Below, one piece after another: positions 34,598 to 44,474 of a DNA stretch of 64,000 nucleotides (the first letter of the stretch is position 1; each line of letters opens with the position of its first letter). The notes beneath the pieces were generated by a model. That model searched no databases. It saw only the letters and a list, made by a program, of their open reading frames with translations, and was not told the DNA's origin. This stretch comes from Magnolia sinica (lineage: Eukaryota > Streptophyta > Magnoliopsida > Magnoliales > Magnoliaceae), in the NCBI RefSeq assembly GCF_029962835.1, contig NC_080583.1:3953001-4017000 (forward strand), written 5' to 3'. The position numbers were made by a program, and so were the translations under genes.

Positions 34598-35100
34598 GCG
34601 CATTGGGTACTTCCTCGCCCTTCCTGAACTCGGAACATGCTAGGGCTCTAAGGGGCCACTGTGATCTATGGATTTCATCCACACCATCCATGTATTTTTC
34701 CATGTCATTTTACGTTACGAGCTAAAAAATGAGGCAGATCCAAACTTCAAATGGGCCACACCACAAAGCAGCGGTGCTAATGACCTTTACCATTGAAACC
34801 TTCCAAGGGTCTACCGAGATGCTTATTTACCATCTAACAGATTTATAAGGTCATAATGATCACGATTAAGGGAAAACACAAAATCAGCTTGATCCAAAAT
34901 TTTTGTGGCCCCAATAAATTTTCAACGATAAAACTTTAATTCTTATTTTGTGGTCCACTTGAGCCTTGGATCTCCCTCTATATTAAAGATCATGATATAA
35001 AATGACATGAAAAAAATGGATAAAACCATACATCACGGTGCCCCCTCAGATCACCAGCCTTTTCCGAGCTCGAGATAAGCGGGGGAGTTCCCAATCCGAC
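34598..35100. repeat. MULE-like MITE with long imperfect TIRs
   Basis: The left end 'CATTGGGTACTTCC...GAACTCGGAACATGCT' pairs with the right end (minus strand) 'GATTGGGAACTCCC...GAGCTCGGAAAAGGCT', giving about 65-bp TIRs. Interior landmarks are present. No clear 9-bp duplication was seen. Confidence 0.75.
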
Positions 35101-35284
35101 ACATGCTGGACGGATTAGATGTCATGCACATATCAAGGTGGGCTTCATACACCACGTTGTAGAATAAGCTTCTTCTACAAGCGTTGGCTGATTGCACGTG
35201 GCTACCGCCATATCCCTATGGCCACTACCTACCGGAAGCTGATTGCACGTGGCAACCCCATATCTATATGGCACGACGTGGCCC

Positions 35285-35625
35285 GAGTTTTGTGGGGCTC
35301 ACAGTATGTTATGTATGTATTTTTGCCAAGCCGTCCATCTGCTTTTCCATCTTATTTTAGACATGAGTCTAATAATTATGCAAATCCAAAGTTCAAGTGG
35401 ACCACACCATAGAAAATAGTTAGAATTGAACACCCACCGTTAAAAACTTATCAGGGCTACAGAGGTTTCGGATCAATCTCATATTTGTGTTTTTCCTCCA
35501 TCAAGGTCTATGTGGCCTTACGAAAAGGTTGGATGCTAAGTAAAACATCATGGTGGGCGCTTATGGGCGTTTAATCCCCACTGTTTTCTTTGGTGTGGTT
35601 TGAGCTCTTATGGGCTTATTCGTCA
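35285..35625. repeat. MULE-like MITE copy, right end missing
   Basis: Begins 'TTTTGTGGGGCTCACAGTATG' and runs through 'GTCCATCTGCTTTTCC', 'GTGGACCACACCATAGAAAATAG' and 'TGTTTTCTTTGGTGTGG', then stops. Two nearly identical 'CTGATTGCACGTGGC' words lie just upstream (35188, 35240). Confidence 0.7.
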
Positions 35626-35699
35626 TTCATGCATGGCACGGCCGGCCTCAGTTAAGATCAGTGCTTGGCTTCACATAGATATATTTTTAGGTGATCTGA

Positions 35700-36150
35700 G
35701 CCTTCCATCTTGAGGTTACTAGCATGGATGAGTCATGATGCTTGGGTTTTATCCAAGCTGTCCATCCAATTTTTCAGATCATTTTAGGATATGAGCCTAG
35801 AAATGAGGCATACCCATGGCTCAAGTGGGCCACACCACAGGAAGCAGCGACCATAATGATGCCCACCATTTAAACCTTCCTAGGTCCACCCTGATGTTTA
35901 TTTGCCATCCAACCTGTTATTAAGGTCACACAAGCATGGATGAAGGGGAAACAAAAATATCAGCTCAATCCAAAACTTCTGTCACTGTGAAGAAGTTTTC
36001 AATGGTAGGTGTTCAATCCCCACTGTTCAGTCCACTTGAGCCTTGGATTTGCTGATTTTTTTTTTTTTGGCTCATACCTTTAAATGATTAAAAAAATGAA
36101 TTGATGGTGTGGGTAAAACCATACATCACGGTGGGTCCCACAAAGCCCCT
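35700..36150. repeat. MULE-like MITE copy
   Basis: 'TCCAAGCTGTCCATCCAATTTTTCAG', 'GTGGGCCACACCACAGGAAGCAG', 'CAGCTCAATCCAAAACTTCTGT' and the right arm 'AAAACCATACATCACGGTGGG' are present in family order. Confidence 0.8.
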
Positions 36151-36204
36151 TCCTAGACCGTCCCAGCGGGGCATGACCAATGCCCTTGCTGGAAAAACAA
36201 CTCA

Positions 36205-36310
36205 TTGCATCCTGCTCTATCCAGGCAGAGCTTTGTGGGGCCACTATCATGTATGGATTGCATCCTGCTCTATCCAGGCAGAGCTTTGTGGGGCCGCTAT
36301 CATGTATGGA
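36205..36310. repeat. 53-bp tandem duplication
   Basis: 'TGCATCCTGCTCTATCCAGG...TATCATGTATGGA' at 36205-36257 is repeated at 36258-36310 with a single A/G difference that I could see. It is followed by a MULE-like MITE right arm (36311-36350). Confidence 0.92.
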
Positions 36311-36470
36311 CAGTATGGATAAAACTCATACATCACTGTGGGCCCCACGGAGCCCTGATTGACAGATTGTTGACCAAGCTCGGGCAGGATGCAGTCCGCT
36401 TCCATCGGGTGGTTGCATTTAATGGACGGCTAATAATAGAAATCAACAGTCATTCAACAGGGATAAAAAT

Positions 36471-37055
36471 GGGCGCGGATTAGCTACTGACAGGTCAAGT
36501 AGCGAGACTCGCTACTGAAGTGATGTCACCAAGTTCGGTGGGCCTCACCATGATGTATGTTTTGTATCCACGCCGTCAGTCCATTTGGAGAAATCATTTT
36601 AAGGCGAGATATAGAGAATGAATTAAATCCAAAGCTCCAATGGACCCCATCATAGAAAACAGTGGAGACAGTGACGCCCACCATTAAAAACTTCTAAAGG
36701 TTACAAAAGTTTTAGAACAAGCTGATATTTGTGTTTTCCCTTCTTTTATGTCTTTTTAAACTTTTGAACAGGCTGGATTTCAAATAAACATCATGGTGGG
36801 CTTTAGGATAGTTTCAACGGTGGGAATCACTCTTTTCTATGGTGGGTCCACTAAAGCTTTTCACCCTTTTCTGTCGTGGGGTCCACTAAAGTTTTTTATC
36901 CGCCTCATTCGTTGGCTCATGCCCTAAAATTATATCTCAAAATGGATGGATGGTGTGAATACAACACATACATCATAGTGGGGCCCACGGAACTTGGTGA
37001 CGTCACTTCAGTAGGGAGCCTCGCTACTCAACCTGTCATTAGCTAATCCACGCCC
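36471..37055. mobile_element. Complete MULE-like MITE, about 585 bp
   Basis: The TIR is about 75 bp: left 'GGGCGCGGATTAGCTACTGA...' pairs with right, minus strand, 'GGGCGTGGATTAGCTAATGA...', both continuing through 'ACCAAGTTC.GTGGGCC'. Flanks GATAAAAAT (36462-36470) and GAAAAAAAT (37056-37064) form a 9-bp duplication with one mismatch. Long TIRs and 9-bp duplications are the signature of Mutator-like elements. No coding capacity. Confidence 0.85.
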
Positions 37056-37149
37056 GAAAAAAATTCCATTATTGATGAATCATTAATTGTCTATATATAA
37101 AGCTAACCAATCACGGGTCAGGAAGACGATAGAAAGTACACACAGCTCA

Positions 37150-37605
37150 GTAGCGAGGGGGCCAGTGACAGTACTCTGTGAGCCCTGCATGATATATATT
37201 TGTTTAATCCAAGCCATTCATCCATATTTTTAGATCATTATAGAGCATGAGCCAAAAAAAAGTGAGAAAAATCCAAATTTAAAATAGACCACACCACAAG
37301 AAAACATTGACGATTAAATGCCCATCATTAAAAACTACCCAGGGCTTAATGTTTATTCGTCTAGTTCAACTCATTTATTAAGTCACGCACACCTACACAA
37401 AGAGAAAATACAAATATCAATTTAAACTAAAACTTTTGTCCACGTAAGAAGTTTTTAATGGTGAGTGTTAAATCACCACTCTTTCCTGTAGCGGTCCATA
37501 TCAGATTTGGATCTACCTCATTTTTTCAACTAAGGCCATCAAATACTCCCTAAAAATATGGGTGGATGGCTGGGATGGGACACACATCATGATGGCCCAT
37601 TAAGA
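37150..37605. repeat. MULE-like MITE copy, degraded ends
   Basis: 'GTGAGCCCTGCATGATATATATTTG', 'GACCACACCACAAGAAAACATTG', 'AACTTTTGTCCACGTAAGAAG' and 'GGGTGGATGGCTGGGATGG' match the family order. Confidence 0.75.
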
Positions 37606-38084
37606 CCTTACAATTGAAGTTGTAGTACACAATCCACAATCCACATCCCACGTCCCATCTATTTATCATGAGAATCTAAGACCCACCTATGGTACTCAAA
37701 ACCCACGTGAAATGGTTTCAACCCAAAGACAGAACCCACGTGAAATAGTTTTAGATACTCAGACCTTTGAACGGGTGTTGAAACCCCTGAGAATCTACCG
37801 CCGGAGTAAGAGAAAGAATCCAACTTCTGTTTAATGCTACAGTGTATTGGCCCAATCTTTTACCAGTTGCAACCATGTTGTGTCGATTCTACCATGTGAT
37901 TGAGATATGTAACACGTGTTTCATAACAGTAGTAGGCTGAACTTACTCTATTTAAATAATCCAATAAATTTTAAAATTCCAGTTATATTCAACAATAAAA
38001 TATATTTTCCATTCATCTTTTATTGAAAGCTCGCTGTCGCATATCATCGTTATAGTGATCAAAGGATTTGAAGTAGATAAATTA
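37606..38084. other. Spacer, no gene seen
   Basis: Contains only short open frames. 'AACCCACGTGAAAT.GTTT' occurs twice (37698, 37735). Confidence 0.5.
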
Positions 38085-38735
38085 GGCCTAGACAACGGCA
38101 CATAAATTAGTGGGGATGGGGATTCTCACCATTGAAACCTTTAGGGCCTGTTTGGTTGGGAAAAGGCCCATGGGATTAGGAGGGATGGGATGGATTTTAA
38201 GGTAACGATGGTGGTGCCAGTGGATTGGTTTAAGATCCATGGGATTGCTATATCCTGAGACAAGTTCACTGCGTTTGTTTGGCAAGCCCAACTTATCCCG
38301 AGATTTTACCTTCCAATCCGTCCAACAAAGGAATGGGATCAATTTTAAGGTAACAATGGTGATGTCAGTGGACTGTTTTAAGATCCATAGGATTGCTTAT
38401 ATCCCGGGACAAGTTCACTAGTTCTGTTTGGCTCGTCATGCATATACCAGGATATGGCAATCCCATCCCTCCTAATACCATGGGATTAGTCCGGCCAAAC
38501 AGGCCCTTATAGGACTATAGTGATTTTTATATCTCATCCAGACCGTTCATAAGGTGAGTCTAACCAAGATGAAGGCTAAAACCAAATGTAATCCCTCTCC
38601 AAAAATCCTGTGAGCCCTACATAAAGATTCAATGGCAGGCGTCCTAATCCTTACTTCTCAGTACGGTGTGGTGCCCACTTGAGTTTTGTATCATTCCCTG
38701 ACATGAAGTAGCTCAAGTGAAAAGGACGGAATGGA
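38085..38735. repeat. MULE-like MITE copy split by a Tourist-like MITE
   Basis: 'GGGGATTCTCACCATTGAAACC' is on the left of the nested element, and 'TAGGACTATAGTGATTTTTATATCTCATCC' resumes on the right. Together they rebuild the family middle 'ATTGAAACCTT.CTAGG...GTGATGTTTAT'. Confidence 0.75.
38144..38516. mobile_element. Tourist-like (PIF/Harbinger) MITE, 373 bp
   Basis: The termini GGGCCTGTTTGG and CCAAACAGGCCC are inverted repeats, flanked by TTA at 38141-38143 and 38517-38519, the usual 3-bp PIF/Harbinger target. The interior carries a direct repeat of about 130 bp ('TTTTAAGGTAAC.ATGGTG', 'TTTAAGATCCAT.GGATTGCT', 'GACAAGTTCACT'). Confidence 0.92.
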
Positions 38736-38750
38736 TGTCGCAGACAGGGA

Positions 38751-39266
38751 AACGGATTGGCTACTCCCCCTGCCACCAGCCATCTGTGGGCCTACGATGA
38801 TGTATGTGTTTCATCTATACCATCCATTTATTTTTCTAGATCATTTTAGAATATGATACCAAAACTGAGATATATCCCAATATCAACTGGACCACGTTAC
38901 AGGAAACAGTGTTGAATGAGTGTCGACCATTAAAAAATTTTTGGGGCCCATAAAAGTTTTGGATCAAGCTGATCTTTGTTTTTTCCCTTCATCTAAGTCT
39001 GTATGATCTAATCAACAGATTGGATGTCAAATAAACAGTAGAGTAGGCCTTAGGAGGATTTTAATGATGGATATCCAACTACTATTATTTTTCTATGGTG
39101 TGGTCCACCTGAGATTTATATCCCTCTCATTTTTGGGATCAAGCCTTAAAATGATATGTAAAAATGGATGTACAGCATGGACGAAACACATACATCATGG
39201 TGGGGCCCACAGAACACCGACCACCAGCCACCGGGCTAGTGGCAGGGGGAGTAGCCAATCCATTTC
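38751..39266. mobile_element. MULE-like MITE with long TIRs
   Basis: Left 'CGGATTGGCTACTCCCCCTGCCACCAGCC' pairs with right (minus) 'TGGATTGGCTACTCCCCCTGCCACTAGCC', and the arms continue into the shared 'TGGGCC' segment. ACAGGGA lies next to both ends, suggesting an imperfect 9-bp duplication. Confidence 0.82.
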
Positions 39267-39777
39267 CTACAGGGAAAACACGTTACAATGGGCCCCACAG
39301 AACTTTCCGCTGCACGGCCTGCCTTAAAGAGCTGTAGGAAAATCGCGTACGGTACATCTCTCTCCGTATGTGTGTGCCACGTTCCTTGCCGTCTCGAATT
39401 CATGGCGTGAACGATCCCACCCCTTTGAAACGCTACCACGTCGACCGATCAAATTGCTCGTAGGCGGAATGAATTGAACGTAGCCATCATTATGGATTCG
39501 ACAGGAAACTAGGAATCCTCCGCACAAGGATACTGACAGTTAAACATTAATCTTAACAATTAAACTAGTATCCTCGGCATTTCCAGTTTGTACAGGTGGG
39601 ACCCACCGCTCAATAATCTTAACAATTAAACATTAATGGACGTACCATGTCCTGGGACCGTAAGATCCTACTCATTCCGTCCTACCAATCAACCCATCAA
39701 AGATTGCCCCATTATTAAAGCAGGGCCAATCATACCAACGGTACGGATCATTGAACCGTGGCCCCACCATGAGCTCC
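39267..39777. other. Spacer, no gene seen
   Basis: Mixed-composition DNA between two MITEs. 'AATCTTAACAATTAAAC' occurs twice (39549, 39613). No recognised coding frame. Confidence 0.5.
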
Positions 39778-39786
39778 ACTTGTATA

Positions 39787-40372
39787 GGAGGCGGCATGGT
39801 GTGTCACACACCACCGACTTCCCTGGTAGGTTGACATTACCGAGTTCTGTGGACCCACCATGATGTATGTATTATATCCACACCGTCCATCAACTTTTCA
39901 AGAACATTTTATGACATGTGCACAAAAACAAAATAGATCCAAATCTCCAATGGACCACACCAAATAAATCAGTGGGATAGTGACACCACCACTGAAACCT
40001 TAATTCCCAGGGAGCATCATAATTCTTATTTGCCTTCTATCCTGTTGATAAATTCACACGTACCTAGACGAAGGGAAAACTCAAATATTAGCTTGATCCA
40101 AAACTGCTGTGGCCCCAAAGAAGTTTTCAAGGGTAGGTATTCATTCCTCACGGCTTTCTTTGGTGTAGTTCATTTGATATTTGGATCTGCCTCAATTTTA
40201 GGTAAATATACCCTAAAATAATCTCACAAAATGAATAGGTAAATATACCCTAAAATAATCTCACAAACTGAATGAATGGTTTAGATGTAACACACAAATC
40301 ATGGTGGGCCCACAGAACTTGGTGACATCAACACACCACGGAAGTCAGTGGTGTGTGGGACACCAAGCATCC
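39787..40372. mobile_element. Complete MULE-like MITE with perfect 9-bp duplication
   Basis: ACTTGTATA at 39778-39786 is repeated exactly at 40373-40381. The TIRs read 'GGAGGCGGCATGGTGTGTCACACACCACC' and, from the other end, 'GGATGCTTGGTGTCCCACACACCACT', extending to 'GAGTTCTGTGG'. It includes a 37-bp tandem duplication (40200-40273). It lies 164 bp upstream of the TATA box of the P450 pseudogene. Confidence 0.93.
40200..40273. repeat. 37-bp tandem duplication inside MITE
   Basis: 'AGGTAAATATACCCTAAAATAATCTCACAAA.TGAAT' occurs at 40200 and 40237 with one difference. Confidence 0.93.
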
Positions 40373-40502
40373 ACTTGTATATACATACGGTCATGTACTA
40401 GGCAGGCATTTATGACCATTCCAAGTTACTACGTAGTCATAGTCACGAAAACTCAGAAAGTTCCAACGATATTAAAATATAAATCATTGTTGAATTTCCA
40501 GT

Positions 40503-40508
40503 CACGTG
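40503..40508. promoter_or_regulatory. G-box (CACGTG) upstream of P450 pseudogene
   Basis: The palindromic CACGTG lies 28 bp before the TATA box and 99 bp before the ATG. G-boxes bind bHLH and bZIP factors; whether it works here is unknown. Confidence 0.45.
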
Positions 40509-40535
40509 TGTTAAAGATGACAGTCTCAAATGGTC

Positions 40536-40543
40536 TATAAATA
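40536..40543 (+). promoter_or_regulatory. TATA box of P450 pseudogene
   Basis: TATAAATA lies 64 bp before the ATG at 40607, a normal plant spacing if transcription starts near 40570. The leader contains 'AACACCACC' and the start context is CC-ATG-G. Confidence 0.65.
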
Positions 40544-40606
40544 CATGAGATTTTAGTAAGCATAGCTCACAGCTAGCAAAAACACCACCTAACCTACCAT
40601 AACTCC

Positions 40607-41310
40607 ATGGATTTCCCTCTCCAATTCCAAGCCATTGCTGCCCTTCTTGCCTTAGTTCTTTGATACAAGCTATGGCTAGCAAAGCCCAAGAGCAAGGTCT
40701 CCAAGGGAAAGAAAGCCCCTGAACCAGCTGGTGCCTGGCCCATCATTGGCCACCTCCATCAACTTGCTGGCCCTGAACCACTCACCCGAACCTTCGCATC
40801 AATGGCTGAGAAGTACGGCCCGGCCTTCATCCTACGGCTCGGAACACGCCGTACACTTATCGTGAGCGGTTGGGAGATTGCAAAGGAGTGTTTCACTACC
40901 AACGACAAGGTCCTCGCAACCCGCCCCAAGAGCGCGTCAGGTGATAACATGAGCTACAACTACGCCATGTTTGGGTTCTCCCCATATGGAGCCTACTGGC
41001 GTGAGATGCGCAAAATCGCTACTCTTGAACTCTTATGCAACCGGCGGCTCGAGTCGCTCAAGCACGTCCGAGTCACTGAGGTTGGCATGTGCATGAAGGA
41101 GTTGTATGGACGGTGGGTCCATAACGGACGGTCCCCAGTTCAGGTCGAGATGAAGCAACGGCTCTTCGAGCTCACATTCAACACGCTTATCATGATGATC
41201 GTGGGTAAGAGATTCTTCAGCGGCGCCCATGGTATCAACGATGAGGCTGCAGCAATCAAGATCCGGAAATTGATGGAACGATCATCATATCTTAGTGGGG
41301 TGTTTGTCGT
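40607..41310 (+). pseudogene. Cytochrome P450 pseudogene, CYP82-like, N-terminal part only
   Basis: P450s of this type are ER-anchored, heme-dependent monooxygenases of specialised metabolism. From ATG 40607 the frame gives a hydrophobic anchor, a TGA stop at codon 19 (40661), and a basic linker. Then come the proline hinge 'PEPAGAWPIIGHLHQL', 'MAEKYGPAFILRLGTRRTLIVS', 'WEIAKECF', 'FGFSPYGAYWREMRKIATLELL' (C-helix WREMRK) and 'FNTLIMMIVGKRFF'. These blocks are strongly CYP82-like. It breaks off after about 230 of the ~520 residues usual for the family, near 'LMERSSYLSGVFVV'. The I-helix and heme-cysteine loop are missing. A MITE follows at the break, so the rest was deleted or moved. Only one stop in the retained part points to recent loss. 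Confidence 0.9.
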
Positions 41311-41502
41311 AGTGGTATTGGAATTCCATGGTATCTTAGTGGTATTTAATTCCATGGTCCACTAAGAATTTTATCCCAAACATGGAATTAAATGGCTAAA
41401 ATACCATGGCACTTCCAAACATGCAATAATTGGACAATAACGATGTTAATCTCATCTAATACAATTCAATACCACTATCCCACAACCAAACATGCCCTAG
41501 AA
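41294..41502. mobile_element. Small MITE at the P450 break
   Basis: The left 'GGGGTGTTTGTCGTAGTGGTATTG' pairs imperfectly with the right, minus-strand 'GGGCATGTTTGGTTGTGGGATAGTGGTATTG'. A second inner pair is around 'AATTCCATGG' (41321, 41350, 41381). It resembles Tourist/hAT MITEs, but no clean target duplication was seen. Confidence 0.6.
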
Positions 41503-41643
41503 GGTTTGCTAAACACAGTTGCCAGCTTGGTTTCGCCACACACTGAATCCAACACTTCAGGCTGGGATTTTGACAACTGTCTTATGGTGGGTCTACACAA
41601 TGGTGATGACATAGGTGTGTTTTATAGGCTTTGGAGTCTTACG

Positions 41644-42425
41644 CACTACGTGAAAAATGAGAAAAAATGACGGATTTAGAGATGGTTCTGGACCGTCTCT
41701 AAAATTGCTTGGTTTAAAGACGCTTTAGAGATGGCCGTAAACTATCTAAACTTTTATACGACCCTTAACCGTCATTATTATTGTCATAAAAATTTGAACG
41801 TCCACAAATCATTTAAAACGGTCAAAAACCGTCGTTAACTGCAGATAAAAGACGGCCATTGACTGTCTGGAATAAGAGACGGTCTCTGACCGTCTTATAT
41901 GCCGGCATTTGAGATGATCAAAGACCGTCCGTATTAGAGACTGTTATTGGCTGTCTCTTACTGGTAATTTGAGACTGTCAAGGACCGTCTCAATTAGAGA
42001 TGGTCGTTGGCCGTCTTTTCCTGTAATCTGGGACTGAAAAATAGTCTGTATTAAGGACGGTTCTTAGCTGTCTCCCTTTGGAGACTGTTAAGGACCGTTT
42101 CTATTAGAGACCGTCTTGACCATCTCATATGCGGTCATTTGAGACGGTTAATGACCGTCCGTATTAGAGACGGTCATTGGCCATCTTGTATTAGTAATCT
42201 GACACTGTCATGGACCATCTCAATTATAGACGGTCATCGGCCGTCTTTTACTGATTTTTTAAGGCAGTCAAAAATAGCCTATATTAGGGACGGTCCTTAG
42301 CAGTCTCTATTTAAAACTGTCAAAGACTGTCTCTATTAGAGATGGTCCTTAACAGTCTTATTGTGGTTATTTGAGACTGTCAAAGACCGTCTGCATTAGA
42401 GACAGTTCTAAACCGTCTCTAATAC
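41644..42425 (+). mobile_element. Left end of a second CACTA-like element with GACGGTC subterminal array
   Basis: CACTACGTGAAAAATGAG at 41644 begins a region packed with inverted and direct copies of 'AGAGACGGTC..TGACCGTCTC' and 'GAGACTGTCAAGGACCGTCTC'. At least a dozen are spaced by roughly 30-70 bp. This mirrors the layout of the element at 20589 with a different core sequence. No matching right end was found, so it is probably truncated or extends into the AT-rich array. Confidence 0.7.
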
Positions 42426-42429
42426 TCAA

Positions 42430-42989
42430 GTCAAAAATTAGGAACAAAAAAAATTATGAATTTCGAAAAAAAAAGTTAAAAAGCTTAGAAAAATAACTAA
42501 CAATGTTTAAGAAAAAAAATTTAGATTTTGGAAAAAAAAAATGTAATTTTATAAAAATCTAGATTTTGAAATAAAAATTAAGAACTTTTAATAATGTTAA
42601 TAATTTTGAAAAAAAAAATCGATAAGAAAATGATATTTTGAAAAAGAAAATTTTAAAAATTAAACAAAATTGTAAAAAAATTGACAAATTGTAAAAAAGT
42701 ATATATTTTAAAAAAGAAAACTAGATTTTGTATTTTGAAAAGAAAAATTTAAAAGTTGTATAACAAAAGCAATATTTAAAAAATGATATTTTGAAAAAGA
42801 AAATTTAAAAAATTGAAGAAAATTGTGAAAAAAATTGACAAATTGTAAAAAAATATATATTTTAATAAAGAAAACTAGATTTTGTATTTTGACAAGAAAA
42901 ATTAAAAAGTTATATAACAAAAGTGATATTTAAAAAATAATATTTTGAAAAAGAAAATTTAAAATATCTACTCAAAGACTTCAAATGAA

Positions 42990-43084
<95 letters not shown>

Positions 43085-43440
43085 TAGATTTTGTATTTTG
43101 AAAAGAAAAATTAAAAAGTTATATAACAAGATTTTAAAAAAAATGATATTTTGAAAAAGAAAATTTAAAAAATTAAACAAAATTGTGAAAAAATTGACAA
43201 ATTGTAAAAAACAATATATATTTTTAAAAAAAGAAAATTAGAGTTTGTATTTTGACAACAAAAATTAAAAAGTTATATAACAAAAGTGAGATTAAAAAAT
43301 GATATTTTGAAAAAAAAAAAAAAAAGAAATTAAAAAAAATTGTGAAAAAATTGAAGAAATGTAAAAAATATATATATATTTTTTAAAAAAGAAAACTAGA
43401 TTTTGTATTTTGACAAGAAAAATTGAAAAAAAAAAAGGGA
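42430..43440. repeat. AT-rich tandem array, unit about 155 bp
   Basis: The landmark 'AAAACTAGATTTTGTATTTTGA' (or a close variant) occurs at 42717, 42871, 43080, 43234 and 43392. Spacings are about 154-158 bp except for one of 209 bp, where a (TA)n run lies. Each unit continues with 'AAAAAGTTATATAACAAAAG', 'GATATTTTGAAAAAGAAAATTTAAA' and 'TTGACAAATTGTAAAAA'. Confidence 0.88.
42994..43081. repeat. (TA)n microsatellite
   Basis: An uninterrupted TA run of about 85 bp inside the 155-bp array, able to form a cruciform. Confidence 0.95.
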
Positions 43441-44470
43441 TCTACACCAAATTGAATGGATGTGGCCTACATTACACAGGGTGGGATTAAAAACATGTAA
43501 ACGTGAAAAGAAAAAAGAAAAAGAAGAAGAAGAGTGTTAACTCGAGGTTAAGAAAAAATATACACGTTTAAGAAAGAGGAGTGCAAATCAAAGTTCCTCA
43601 ATACCTTGGTAAAAAAGAAAATGGTCTAAATTCAACGGTAATATCAGATGGTTGAGATTATCCAATCATTGTCATATTAAAATAAGTGTTCTACCCAATA
43701 GAATAGATGTGCCCTTCAACACAATAGGAGTGCAGACCAAAGGAGATTGAAGCATATAGATGTTTAAAAAGAATGGTACAAGTTAATGTTCCTCAGGATA
43801 AAATGGTCCAAATTAATCCAACGACAATTTCAGACAGTTAAGATCATCCAATCAATGTGACCTTTGGAGAGGTACAGGTATGCTAGGTGCAGGGTGGGTG
43901 AGTTGCCAACATTAAGAATTGGTACCAAATGCATACATTAGTATAGGCCATTCTCATGTTATCATTTTTTGGCTATTAACTCGTCTCCAAAGCAATGAGA
44001 TGTAAACTTGCACAGCTTAGATATAGTTTAAGTTGCTTGTTAATTAAAAAGGAACTGGAATATAGTTTAAGCCAAATGGAATCTCAAAAAAAAAAAAGAA
44101 AGAAAAAGATGAACGACATCCATCCAATCGTACCAAGTCCACCAATCAGGTGGCAGAGATTGTTCCATGAAAGGCATTCCCCGCTCTCCACCCATCCACA
44201 GTTGGCCCCCACATATTAGCTCCAAGGACTCCAAAACAGTAAAACACAATACATAAGTCTCACTAGAAACCCTAGAACTTTCATAAACACAAGACATTGA
44301 CACAGACAAATTTTTTTCCAAATGGAATCAAATTAATATCAGAGGTTAGTTTCCAAACACCACTAGTAGAATCGAACAATCTTTAACAAAAAAACAAAAT
44401 CAAACCCTACAACCCTAGAATTCAACATACAGCCTCATCAAAATAGCAAAATCCAAAGGTGAAAAAATCA
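43441..44470. other. Spacer, no gene recognised
   Basis: Contains A-rich simple tracts and two related segments, 'GGTCTAAATTCAACGGTAATATCAGATGGTTGAGATTATCCAATCA' at about 43622 and 'GGTCCAAATTAATCCAACGACAATTTCAGACAGTTAAGATCATCC' at about 43805. These are probably MITE remnants. Nothing coding was supported. Confidence 0.5.
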
Positions 44471-44474
44471 TCAT

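Noticed and set aside
35119..35412. 97-residue frame on the + strand
   Set aside because: It runs across a MITE left arm and has no recognisable domain.
36101..36483. Overlapping frames with repeated 'SCSIQAELCGA'
   Set aside because: They arise from the 53-bp tandem duplication inside MITE DNA.
41644..42425. Considered as a microRNA cluster
   Set aside because: The repeated hairpins vary freely and begin at a CACTA-type end; transposon subterminal repeats are the simpler reading.
42708..43180. Minus-strand frames rich in Phe, Ile and Tyr
   Set aside because: They come from the AT-rich 155-bp repeat and the (TA)n run.
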